Of a DNA stretch of 15,411 nt, positions 1-8,000 are shown piece by piece. How positions within the stretch are numbered: the stretch's first letter is position 1; the number at the start of each line of letters is the position of its first letter. The stretch covers positions 1 to 15,411 of the forward strand of contig JAEZPW010000359.1 in the NCBI GenBank assembly GCA_023441255.1. Reading direction: 5' to 3'. The DNA is from Acidobacteriota bacterium (GTDB taxonomy: Bacteria > Acidobacteriota > Terriglobia > Terriglobales > Acidobacteriaceae). A program made the position numbers and the translations under genes. Under the pieces are notes generated by a model, which was not told the DNA's origin, made no database searches, and saw only the letters and a list, made by a program, of their open reading frames with translations.

Positions 1-19
1 TCCGGGGCTAAATTCGTTC

Positions 20-35
20 CGTCCCTTGCGGGACG
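20..35. repeat. Short hairpin, 6-bp stem
   Basis: Arms CGTCCC (20-25) and GGGACG (30-35) are perfectly complementary with a four-base loop. Read on the minus strand the loop is GCAA, a GNRA tetraloop. No T run follows in either direction, so it is more likely a repetitive palindrome or RNA-stabilising hairpin than a classical terminator. Confidence 0.45.
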
Positions 36-101
36 AAGCCGGTCGCGAGCACTGTACCGAGAACCGGGGCAAACCGGAACAACGTTCTGAAATTTCACAC
101 G

Positions 102-134
102 TATGCATTTTGCTGGCGCACGCCGAAATGCATA
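102..134. repeat. Nested inverted repeat, 9-bp arms
   Basis: TATGCATTT (102-110) is exactly complementary to AAATGCATA (126-134). Inside the loop GGCG (115-118) can pair with CGCC (121-124), giving a nested stem. It sits about 100 bases past the stop of the efflux pump gene and could act as a 3'-end structure, but there is no T tract after it on the minus strand. Confidence 0.5.
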
Positions 135-207
135 GATCCTTCGCTGCGCTCAGGATGACACCCATTCGCTGAAGCATAGATCTTTCGCTGCGCTCAGGAT
201 GACATCC
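130..207. repeat. Two-copy direct repeat, period 44 bases
   Basis: Positions 130-163 and 174-207 are almost identical over 34 bases; I count two differences (C/T at 139/183 and at 161/205). Each copy holds the core TTCGCTGCGCTCAGGATGAC, and copy 1 has imperfect palindromic ends ATCCT/AGGAT. A partial duplication (ATGACATCC) follows copy 2. The plus-strand translation contains RSFAALRMT, which I recall as very frequent at the ends of spurious acidobacterial ORFs. This looks like a dispersed intergenic repeat family rather than coding DNA. Confidence 0.75.
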
Positions 208-234
208 AATGACATCCACTGAAGAGGCTGGCGT

Positions 235-3200
235 CTAGTCCGCTTCTCCTGGCTGCGTTTCCACCACTCGCACTTTGGCCGGCAGGATGGATCGCACGAG
301 CACGTAGAGCGCGGGAATGATGAACAGGTTGAGCAGCGTGGAAACGATCATGCCGCCAAAGACCGTGGTGCCGACGGTGTGACGTCCGGCGGCACCTGCG
401 CCTGAGGCGAACACGAGTGGCAGCACGCCGAGGATGAACGCGAACGAGGTCATCAGGATGGGGCGGAGCCGGATACGCGCGGCTTCTACGGCCGCCTCGA
501 ACAGTTCCATGCCCTGTTGCTGTAACTGTTCGGCGAACTCGACAATGAGGATGGCGTTCTTGCTGGCCAAACCAATCAGCATTACCAGACCGATTTGGCA
601 GTAGACGTCATCTTGCAGTCCTCGCAGCGCCTGCGCACCCAAGGCACCGAGAACGGCCATTGGCACGGCGAGCAGGATGATGAACGGCAGAACGAAGCTC
701 TCGTACTGTGCGGACAGCGTGAGGTAAACGACGAGCAGACCGAGGCCGAAGAGAAGGAACGACTTGCCGCCTGACTCGATTTCCTCCAGAGAGATGCCGG
801 TCCATTCGAAGCTGTAGCCGGTGGGGAGTACCTGTTTCGCCACGTCTTCCATGGCTGCGAGCGCCTGGCCCGAACTGTAGCCGGGGCCGGCGCTGCCGTT
901 AATGGCGACCGAACGGAACAGGTTGTAGTGGCTGATCACGCTGGCCGTGGACGTGTCCTGGACGCGTACCAGGTTGTCGAGGGGCACCATCATCGTCGCG
1001 CCCTGCGGGTTGGTGGCGCGGACGTAGAACTGGCGCAGGTCGCGCGGCTGTGACCTGAACTGTGGCGCCGCCTGCACGTAAACGCGATAAGAGCGGTTGT
1101 TGAAGATGAAATCGTTGATGTAGGCGGAGCCCATGTAGACCTGCAAGGCATTGGAGACCTCGCTGAACGGGACGCCCATCTGCTTGGCCTTTTCGCGGTC
1201 TATCTCGACAAGGACCTGTGGGTCGCGCGCACTGAAATCAGTGAACAAGCCACGCAGTTCAGGACGAGCGCTCGCCTTCTGGATGAGGTCCTGGGTGGTC
1301 TTCTGCAGTTCGTCCAGGGTCCCTGAACCTGTCTGCTCAAGTTGAAACTCGAAGCCGCCGAATGCGCCAAGGCCCTCAATGGGAGGCGGCAAGAACGGGA
1401 TCACCAGCGCTTCGGAGATGCCCATCAGCGGTCCGCGAACGGCTTCGATGACCTCAGGAGTCGAGTGGCCCTTCCCCTTGCGTTCCTTGAAGTCCTTCAT
1501 GTTGATGAAAATCAACGCGCGGTTTGGGGCAGCCCCGGAGAAGCTGAAGCCGGGAACTTCGAACACGCCGGTGATGTCGGGGTTCTTGCTCAGAATGTCG
1601 CCGGCTTTTCTTGCCGCTGCCGTCGTATATTGCAGCGACGCGGCCGGTGGCGCCTGCACGACGACGATGAAGTATCCCTGGTCTTCGTTAGGGACGAAGC
1701 TCGTGGGTACCGACTTGTAAACGACGTAGGTAGCCCCCAATCCGAGCAGGAAAACTGCGAACACAGCGAGCCTGTGGTGCGTGAGCCAGTTCAGTGACCG
1801 TGTGTACCCGTGCGTCGTCTTCGTCAGAAGCGTGTTTATGCCGCGGAACAACACGTTCTTGTTCTTTTCGGTTTCGCGCAGCAGTAAGGCGGAAAGTGCG
1901 GGAGTGAGCGTGAGCGCGTTGAAGGCCGATATCGCGATTGAAAAGGCGATGGTCAACGCGAACTGCTGATACAGCCGCCCAGTCGTGCCTGGAAAGAGCG
2001 ACACCGGCACGAACACTGCGATCAGCACCAGCGAGGTCGCGATGACCGCGCCGGTCACCTCGCCCATTGCCACATACGACGCCTTTCTCGCATTGTGGAT
2101 TCCCTCTTCGATGTGGCGCTCGACGTTCTCGATCACAACGATGGCGTCGTCCACTACCAAGCCGGTGGCCAGAGTAATGCCGAACAGCGTGAGGGTGTTG
2201 ATAGAAAAGCCAAACAGTTTTACGAACGCAAAGGTTCCAACCAGCGATACCGGAATGGTGATGGCAGGAATGATGGTCGTGCGCCAGCTCTGCAGGAACA
2301 GGAAGATCACCAGGATGACGATGATGATGGCTTCAATCAGCGTCTTGAGCACTTCCCTGATGGACTCGCCGACCGCTGTCGTGGTGTCAAACGCAATCTG
2401 GTATTTGAGACCCGGCGGAAACTGCTTCGAGAGGCGATCGAGTTCGGCGCGCACGCCCTTGTCGACATCGAGCGCGTTTGCGTTCGTTAATTGCTGAACT
2501 CCGAGGCCTATGGCGTGATAGCCGTTGTACGTCAGGTCCGTGTCATAGCTTTCGGCGCCGAGTTCGGCCCGGCCCACATCACGAAGCAGGACTAATGCGC
2601 CGTCACTGCCCCGCTTAATGATGATCTTCTCGAACTCATCGGGATTGGTCAGCCGGCCGATAGCTCGCACACTGATTTCAAACTGCTGATCCTTCGGCGC
2701 GGGAGGCTGACCGACGAGTCCCGCAGCCACCTGCACGTTCTGCTCGCGAAGGGCGTCTACGACGTCGCCTGCCGTGAGTTGGCGTGCTGCCAGTTTCAGT
2801 GGATCGAGCCACAAGCGCATAGCGTACTTGCGCTCGCCGAAGATCATGACGTTGCCGACCCCGGGAACGCGCTTCAGGGCGTCGCGGACGTAAACGTCGA
2901 GATAGTTGCTGATGAAGAGCGGATCGTACTGGTTCTTGTCGGCGTAGAAGCCGGCCGCCAGCACGAACGATCCGGAGTTCTTGTTGATGGTGACGCCGGT
3001 CTGCTGCACCTCGGCGGGAAGGCGGCCGAGCGCGGTTGATGCACGGTTCTGCACGTCGACGGCTGCGATGTCCAGATTACGCGTGATGTCGAAGGTGGCA
3101 GTTATGCTGCTGGAGCCGTCATTCCCGCTGCCGGAGCTTATGTAGCGCATGCCCTCTGCGCCGTTGATCGCCTGTTCGAGCAAGGTCGTAACACTGCTCT

Positions 3201-3375
3201 CGACGGCTTGTGCGTTGGCTCCGGTGTAGAAAGCGTTCACCGAGACCTGCGGAGGCGCGAGCTGAGGGAATTGCGCAATCGGCAGCGTCGGGATGGCGAT
3301 AGCGCCGGCCAGGATGATCAGCAGCGCACAGACTGTCGCAAATACCGGCCGATTGATGAAGAAGTTGACGAACAT
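235..3375 (-). CDS. RND multidrug efflux pump, inner-membrane permease (AcrB/MexB-like, HAE1 family)
   Basis: Proton-driven inner-membrane pump of a tripartite efflux system that exports hydrophobic and amphiphilic compounds. The 1046-residue length matches the AcrB family (about 1050). It starts with the typical MFVNFFINRPVFA helix, has a periplasmic porter region at about 40-335, a helix block at about 340-495, a second periplasmic loop at about 560-865 and a final helix block from about 870 to 1030. The proton-relay residues are present: Asp409-Asp410 in GLVVDDAIVVIENVERH (helix 4) and Lys939 in GLASKNAILIVEF (helix 10). The ATG is preceded by GGAGGG (minus strand, 3384-3379) at short spacing. 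The gene lies 59 bases downstream of the adaptor gene, so the two are almost certainly co-transcribed. No outer-membrane TolC-type gene follows. Substrate cannot be read from the sequence. The family call is firm. Confidence 0.96.
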   Translation of the reverse strand: MFVNFFINRPVFATVCALLIILAGAIAIPTLPIAQFPQLAPPQVSVNAFYTGANAQAVESSVTTLLEQAINGAEGMRYISSGSGNDGSSSITATFDITRNLDIAAVDVQNRASTALGRLPAEVQQTGVTINKNSGSFVLAAGFYADKNQYDPLFISNYLDVYVRDALKRVPGVGNVMIFGERKYAMRLWLDPLKLAARQLTAGDVVDALREQNVQVAAGLVGQPPAPKDQQFEISVRAIGRLTNPDEFEKIIIKRGSDGALVLLRDVGRAELGAESYDTDLTYNGYHAIGLGVQQLTNANALDVDKGVRAELDRLSKQFPPGLKYQIAFDTTTAVGESIREVLKTLIEAIIIVILVIFLFLQSWRTTIIPAITIPVSLVGTFAFVKLFGFSINTLTLFGITLATGLVVDDAIVVIENVERHIEEGIHNARKASYVAMGEVTGAVIATSLVLIAVFVPVSLFPGTTGRLYQQFALTIAFSIAISAFNALTLTPALSALLLRETEKNKNVLFRGINTLLTKTTHGYTRSLNWLTHHRLAVFAVFLLGLGATYVVYKSVPTSFVPNEDQGYFIVVVQAPPAASLQYTTAAARKAGDILSKNPDITGVFEVPGFSFSGAAPNRALIFINMKDFKERKGKGHSTPEVIEAVRGPLMGISEALVIPFLPPPIEGLGAFGGFEFQLEQTGSGTLDELQKTTQDLIQKASARPELRGLFTDFSARDPQVLVEIDREKAKQMGVPFSEVSNALQVYMGSAYINDFIFNNRSYRVYVQAAPQFRSQPRDLRQFYVRATNPQGATMMVPLDNLVRVQDTSTASVISHYNLFRSVAINGSAGPGYSSGQALAAMEDVAKQVLPTGYSFEWTGISLEEIESGGKSFLLFGLGLLVVYLTLSAQYESFVLPFIILLAVPMAVLGALGAQALRGLQDDVYCQIGLVMLIGLASKNAILIVEFAEQLQQQGMELFEAAVEAARIRLRPILMTSFAFILGVLPLVFASGAGAAGRHTVGTTVFGGMIVSTLLNLFIIPALYVLVRSILPAKVRVVETQPGEAD

Positions 3376-3434
3376 ATGCCCTCCGCTGGCCGCAACGATG
3401 ACGGGCCACGTGTCGAACGTTTACGTGCAGCTTC

Positions 3435-4547
3435 TTACGATTGCGGCGTAACAGGCATGCCGTCTGCCAAGATCTGCACGCTGCTGGTGATCATCTTGTC
3501 TCCGGGCTTAAGTCCGTCGAGGACGATGTAGTCGTTTCCGAGAATGCCGCCGAGTTCGATCGGCTGCTGCTTGGCCGTGTTCTTGCCGTTCGACTCCGTC
3601 GCAAGGAACGCGAATGCTTGTCCGCCCAGTCTCGTCACAGCCGTAACCGGTATGACCGGTTTGTCCATTTCTCTCCATATGACACGAGCGCGCACGACCT
3701 GATCATTTCTGAAGCGGTCCTCGTTCGGGACGTCGGCCTTGATGAGCAACGTCTGGTCGTTTGAATTCACGCGAGGCGAGACAAAGGTCACCTTCGTCCT
3801 GAGAGGCTCTGTACCTTCCGTGAAGATATCGACTGGCGTTCCGAGCTTCACCTGCCCTGCCTTGTCGGCCGGCACGGAAATGTACGCCTCCAACTTGCCG
3901 CCTTTATCGATTGTGGTGAGCGGAGTGGTCGTCGTCACCCGGTCACCAACACGCACGGGGATGTCGCCCACGACGCCGTTCTGCAACGCTTTGACGCTGT
4001 AATAACGTAATTGGACCTTCTGCTCCTGAATGCTGGCCCGCGTAGCCTCGGCATCGGCCTTGGCGGCGTTGTAGGCCTGCTGGGCCTGATCGAATGCCTG
4101 CCGGCTGACTACTCCGGCCTCAAACAGTCGCCGCTGCCGCTCAAGTTCACTTTGGCTGTATTGGAGAGTGGCGAGTTTCGCATTCAGAGTGGCCTGCTGA
4201 TTGTTGACGGCGGCCTCCTGCTTGTCGGGGTCAATCTGCAGGAGGGATTCACCTCTCTCGACCCGCTCGCCCGAACGCACGAATATCTGGACTACATGAC
4301 CTTCTACCTGGGGCATCACCACGGCTGAATTGCGCGATTGCAAGGTCGCCAGGTACTCGGTGAACTCGGGTACGCGCCTCAGTTCGGCTACCTGGACTTT
4401 TACGGGCAATCCACCGGCGGCGCCATTCGCCTCTCCGTTGTTGCCGCCCGCTTTCACGTCAGGGCCGCACCCAGATGCACATAGGAGAAGAATGAACGCA
4501 AACAATAAAGGCATGCACATGGGTGTGCGTTGATGGTTGACTTGCAT
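3435..4547 (-). CDS. RND efflux membrane-fusion adaptor, lipoprotein (AcrA/MexA-like)
   Basis: Periplasmic adaptor that links the inner-membrane RND pump to an outer-membrane channel. The 370-residue protein opens with a hydrophobic segment (13-23) ending in CASGC, a lipobox that would make Cys27 the lipidated first residue of the mature protein. A Gly/Asn-rich linker follows. Lipoyl half-motifs are at about 78-106 (PQVEGHVVQIFVRSGERVERGE) and 190-214 (NGVVGDIPVRVGDRV). Between them an Ala/Gln/Glu-rich segment (107-180) forms the alpha-helical hairpin. The beta-barrel and membrane-proximal domains fill 218-366. The ATG at 4547 has AAAGG upstream on the minus strand. It is the first gene of the operon, 59 bases ahead of the pump gene. 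The family call is firm; the lipobox is slightly atypical in having Ala at -3. Confidence 0.94.
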   Translation of the reverse strand: MQVNHQRTPMCMPLLFAFILLLCASGCGPDVKAGGNNGEANGAAGGLPVKVQVAELRRVPEFTEYLATLQSRNSAVVMPQVEGHVVQIFVRSGERVERGESLLQIDPDKQEAAVNNQQATLNAKLATLQYSQSELERQRRLFEAGVVSRQAFDQAQQAYNAAKADAEATRASIQEQKVQLRYYSVKALQNGVVGDIPVRVGDRVTTTTPLTTIDKGGKLEAYISVPADKAGQVKLGTPVDIFTEGTEPLRTKVTFVSPRVNSNDQTLLIKADVPNEDRFRNDQVVRARVIWREMDKPVIPVTAVTRLGGQAFAFLATESNGKNTAKQQPIELGGILGNDYIVLDGLKPGDKMITSSVQILADGMPVTPQS

Positions 4548-4680
4548 GTGAACCTTTCAGCCTCGGAACGGCGACTTAAGTTATCAGGAGAGATAGATGA
4601 GCCGAAAGCCGCAGACCGTCTCGAAATGCCCGCCTCACCGTGAAACTGCCTTATTGGACGCTCTCCCCAGGAAAACATCA

Positions 4681-4694
4681 TAGGCGCTCGCCTA
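4681..4694. promoter_or_regulatory. 14-base near-perfect palindrome
   Basis: TAGGCG (4681-4686) and CGCCTA (4689-4694) are exact inverted repeats around a central CT. It lies about 135 bases upstream of the adaptor start and could be a regulator-binding site for the efflux operon. No family assignment is possible from the sequence. Confidence 0.35.
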
Positions 4695-4798
4695 AGGTGT
4701 TTCTAGCCTTGCTTTTTGCACAATTCGCGCTACATTACACGAAGCTCTCGCGGTTCTCCCACCTACCTTTTCCAGCGCAGCACGGGTGTATTGCCGAT

Positions 4799-4822
4799 CT
4801 GTGCACCATTTATTGTGCACAG
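4799..4822. promoter_or_regulatory. Operator-like inverted repeat CTGTGCAC-N8-GTGCACAG
   Basis: The arms at 4799-4806 and 4815-4822 are perfect 8-bp inverted repeats around the AT-rich spacer CATTTATT. The size and symmetry fit a dimeric helix-turn-helix regulator. It lies between the divergent efflux operon and smc, about 250 bases from the adaptor start. Related words (TTGCACA at 4716, TGTGCAA at 4856, TTGCAC at 4877) lie nearby. Confidence 0.45.
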
Positions 4823-4864
4823 TGGTGGAGACCTAACGTAAGTTGCTGCATTTAGTGTGCAACA

Positions 4865-4892
4865 TAGCGTAGCGATTGCACCACATACGCTA
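4865..4892. promoter_or_regulatory. Inverted repeat TAGCGTA-N14-TACGCTA
   Basis: The 7-base arms at 4865-4871 and 4886-4892 are perfectly complementary. A second, overlapping inverted repeat is ACCACA (4880-4885) with TGTGGT (4898-4903). Two crossing dyads in about 40 bases upstream of smc suggest protein binding, or a structured leader if transcribed; which one is not decidable here. Confidence 0.35.
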
Positions 4893-5094
4893 CATATTGT
4901 GGTTTATTCTTGACCGGGCGTTACTCTGTCGGTACATTTGGGCACGGCATGGGGCTCATCGTTTGACGTACGTTTGGGTGACCGCCAATGTTGTTCGGCC
5001 GTCGGCTTCGAAGGCGCGCCGCTGGCAGCGTTCTTAGCCCGGTGAAGTGACTGGGCTTCCCGGCCAGGTTCGCCGGGATCATCGGAGAGTTAAG

Positions 5095-8000
5095 TTGCTC
5101 AAACTCAAAAAGCTGCAGATTCTCGGATTCAAGTCCTTCTGCGACCGCACCGAACTCCGCTTCAACGGCGACGGGGTGGCGGCTATCGTCGGCCCGAACG
5201 GCTGCGGGAAATCGAATATCGCGGACGCCATCTCCTGGGTGCTCGGCGAACAGTCGGCCAAGTCGTTGCGCGGCTCCCGTATGGAAGACGTCATCTTTGC
5301 GGGAACGCGTAACCGCAAGCCGACCGGGATGGCGGAAGTCTCGCTGACGCTGGTGGACCCGGAAGTGTACGACGGGCCAATCGACGCAGATGTTGAAGTT
5401 GAGATCCGCGATGATATGCCCACGGACGACTGGGACGAAGAAACGATCCGCGCGAGCTCCGAGAACGAGACCGACCAGTACATTGAGGATATCCGGCCAC
5501 ATCAAGTGGAAGAAGTCGCGGCGCCTGCCGTACCCGCCGATGGCACTGGCGTGGTAGCAGCGCCGTCCGCGGTGGTCGATTCGGAAGGAAGCACCACTGA
5601 GGCAGCGCCAATCGAAGCAGTCGCCGTCGCAGAGCCGAGCGTGCCTGAATCGTCGGAAGTGTCGGCTGAAGCACCGACAAACGGCGAGGCTTCCCATGCT
5701 GCCGGTCCGCAGGTCGTGTTGAAGATTCGGCGCCGCAAATTCAATCGCACGCCGCTTAAGAAAGGCGAGATCCACGTCACGCGGCGATTGTTCCGCTCAG
5801 GTGAAAGCGAATATCTGCTGAATCACAAGCTCTGCCGGTTGCGTGACATCCAGGACATATTCATGGGGACGGGCCTGGGTCCCGAGTCTTACGCCATCAT
5901 CGAGCAGGGGCGCATCGGGCAGATACTGAGCAGCAAGCCGACCGATCGGCGGGCGATCATTGAAGAAGCCGCTGGCATCACGAAGTTCAAGACCAAGAAA
6001 CGTCTTGCCGAAGCGCGACTCGAGGAAGCGAAGCTCAACCTGAACCGTGTCAACGACATCTTCGAGGAAGTGACGCGGCAGATGAATTCGCTTAAACGCC
6101 AGGCAGCCAAGGCCGCGCGTTACGCGCGCCTGCGCGACGAAATGGGCCAGAAGCTGCGCGTAGTCCTGGCCAGCAAGTACGCGGCGCTGCAGATCGAAAA
6201 GGAACAGCTGAAGGCACAGCTGGAGGCGATCACCGAGGAACTGCATCTGCGCACTGAGGAAGTGCGTCAGATGGAAACCGAGCAGGGTGAGCGCACGCAG
6301 CGAGGATACGAGATTGATGGCGAACTGCGAAGCGCGCGCGAGCGGTTGAGCGAGATTGCGCTCGAATCGGACCGCGCCTCTGCGCGTCGCCGCAACAATG
6401 AAGAGCGTTGCACCGAGCTTGAGGGTCGCTCCGAAGCCGCGAAAGCGGAACTCGGAACGACGGCGGAGCGCCTCGCCACGCTGGAAGCTGAGCGAGAACA
6501 GAATCGCCAGACACTGCAGGGCGCGGCCAACGAAGTGCTCGCGGCGCAGCAGTCGCTTAACGCACGCCAGCAGGACGCCCAGGCAGCTGCCGCCGCGCTG
6601 GCACAGACGGAGCGAGGGCAGGAACAGTGCCGTGTCGCCATCATGCAGGCCGCGAACGACGCCTCGGTCATCCGTAATCGCGTCACGCAGGCTGAAGAGA
6701 ACGTTGCATCGCTGGAGCGCGAGACACAACGGCTCAACAACGAGATCACGTCGTCGCATGTTCAGCTCGAGAGCTTTGGCGGAGAGCGCGGACAGCTTAC
6801 GATCGAGTTCGAGTCCGCGTCCGAGAAGGCCAACCACCTCGCGGCGCAGATTCAGCAGTCGCGCGAGGATCTGCAGGCCAAGCGTGCCGCCGAAGCCGAT
6901 GCGAAGCGCCGCCTTGACGGGCTCCGCGCCGAGTTCGCTTCCCTTCAGGGCAAGCGCTCGTCGCTGGAAGCCGTCATCGCCGAACACGGCTATTCGACGG
7001 AGTCGGTAAGACGACTGTTCCAGTCCGGCGCGCTGCAGGAGGGGCTCAAGCCGGTCGGCGTACTCGCGGACTTCCTTGAAGTAGAAGACCGCTACGAGCA
7101 TGTGGTGGACGACTTCCTGCGAGACGAACTCAACTACATTGTGGTCAAGTCGTGGGATGCCGCCGACCACGGGCTCAACCTGCTGCGCACCGACGTTGAT
7201 GGCCGCGCGACCTTCCTTGTTCACCCCGAGGATTCGCAGGCCAAGTTCTCGTTCAGCGTTGACGAAGCGGCGGCTGCGGCGGCTGCGCCTCGCTATGACG
7301 GAATCGTGCCGCTGAAGCACACGATCCGGGTTCTTGACGGTTTCGGCAAGTCGCTCGAGGTGATTCTGCCCAAGCTTCGCGACGGCTACATCGTTCCGAA
7401 TGCGGAAGCCGGTCGCGAACTTGCGCTGTCGAATCCCGATGCCTTTTTCCTGAGCCAGAACAACGGAGAGTGTTTCCACAACGTAACGGTGACAGGAGGC
7501 AAGCAGCGCGCCGAGGGTCCGCTGGCGATGAAGCGTGAACTTCGGGACGTCATGCGTCACATGGGCGAACTTGAGCACGCCTTGCGCGACGAGCAAGCCC
7601 GTGTTGGTACGCTGGGACACGAAATCACGGAACTCACGGCGCTGATCGAGCGCCTTGAAGCCGAACGCCGCGAAAGCGAAAAGCAGGCGATGACCAGCGG
7701 TCACACGCTCAAGCAGCTCGACACCGAGATGGAGCGGGTGCGCGGACGGCTCGCTACCTATGAACGTGAGCTGGCACGCGTGGCCCAGGAGATCGCCGCT
7801 AAGCAGTCCTTCATCCAGGAGAAGCTGCAGGAACTCGAGTCCAAGGAACAGCAGCGGGTTGAACTCGAGAACCAGATGGCAGCGTCCCAGGCGGAACTCG
7901 AACGCCTGCGTTCGGCTCGCGATCTTGCGGCTCAGAGCGCATCGGAAGTACGTGCGCAGGTGGCGATGCTTGAAGAACGCCGCCGCGCTGCCGCCCAGTC

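Larger units (their letters stand above)
1..234. other. Non-coding left flank rich in small repeats and hairpins
   Basis: No reading frame here looks like a gene. The frame open from position 2 runs through the repeat elements to a TGA near 172 and has no start or ribosome-binding site, so it is not called. The stretch holds a hairpin with arms CGTCCC/GGGACG (20-35), a longer hairpin (102-134) and a 34-base direct repeat (130-163 and 174-207). It lies just downstream of the stop codon of the efflux pump gene, so it forms that operon's 3' flank, but no hairpin here is followed by a clear T tract in the minus-strand direction. Confidence 0.6.
4548..5094. promoter_or_regulatory. Divergent intergenic region between the efflux operon and smc
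   Basis: No credible gene lies in these 547 bases. The small open frames lack ribosome-binding sites and sensible composition. The region must hold the promoters of both the minus-strand efflux operon and plus-strand smc. It is AT-richer than its surroundings around 4700-4910 and contains a 14-base palindrome (4681-4694), an 8-bp inverted repeat (4799-4822), a 7-bp inverted repeat (4865-4892), and five TTGCAC/TGTGCA-type words between 4716 and 4883. I could not place a convincing -35/-10 pair for either direction. Confidence 0.6.

Noticed and set aside
130..207. CRISPR array or tandem repeat array
   Set aside because: Only two copies, spacing of about 10 bases between repeat units, no cas genes; it fits a dispersed intergenic repeat.
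4640..4855. Plus-strand open frame of 71 codons in the efflux/smc intergenic region
   Set aside because: No ribosome-binding site, odd composition, and it runs through the inverted-repeat cluster.
5047..5094. GTG at 5047 as the smc start
   Set aside because: It would add a 16-residue extension unlike SMC N-termini and has a poor ribosome-binding site, whereas TTG 5095 has GGAGAG upstream and begins at the conserved family N-terminus.
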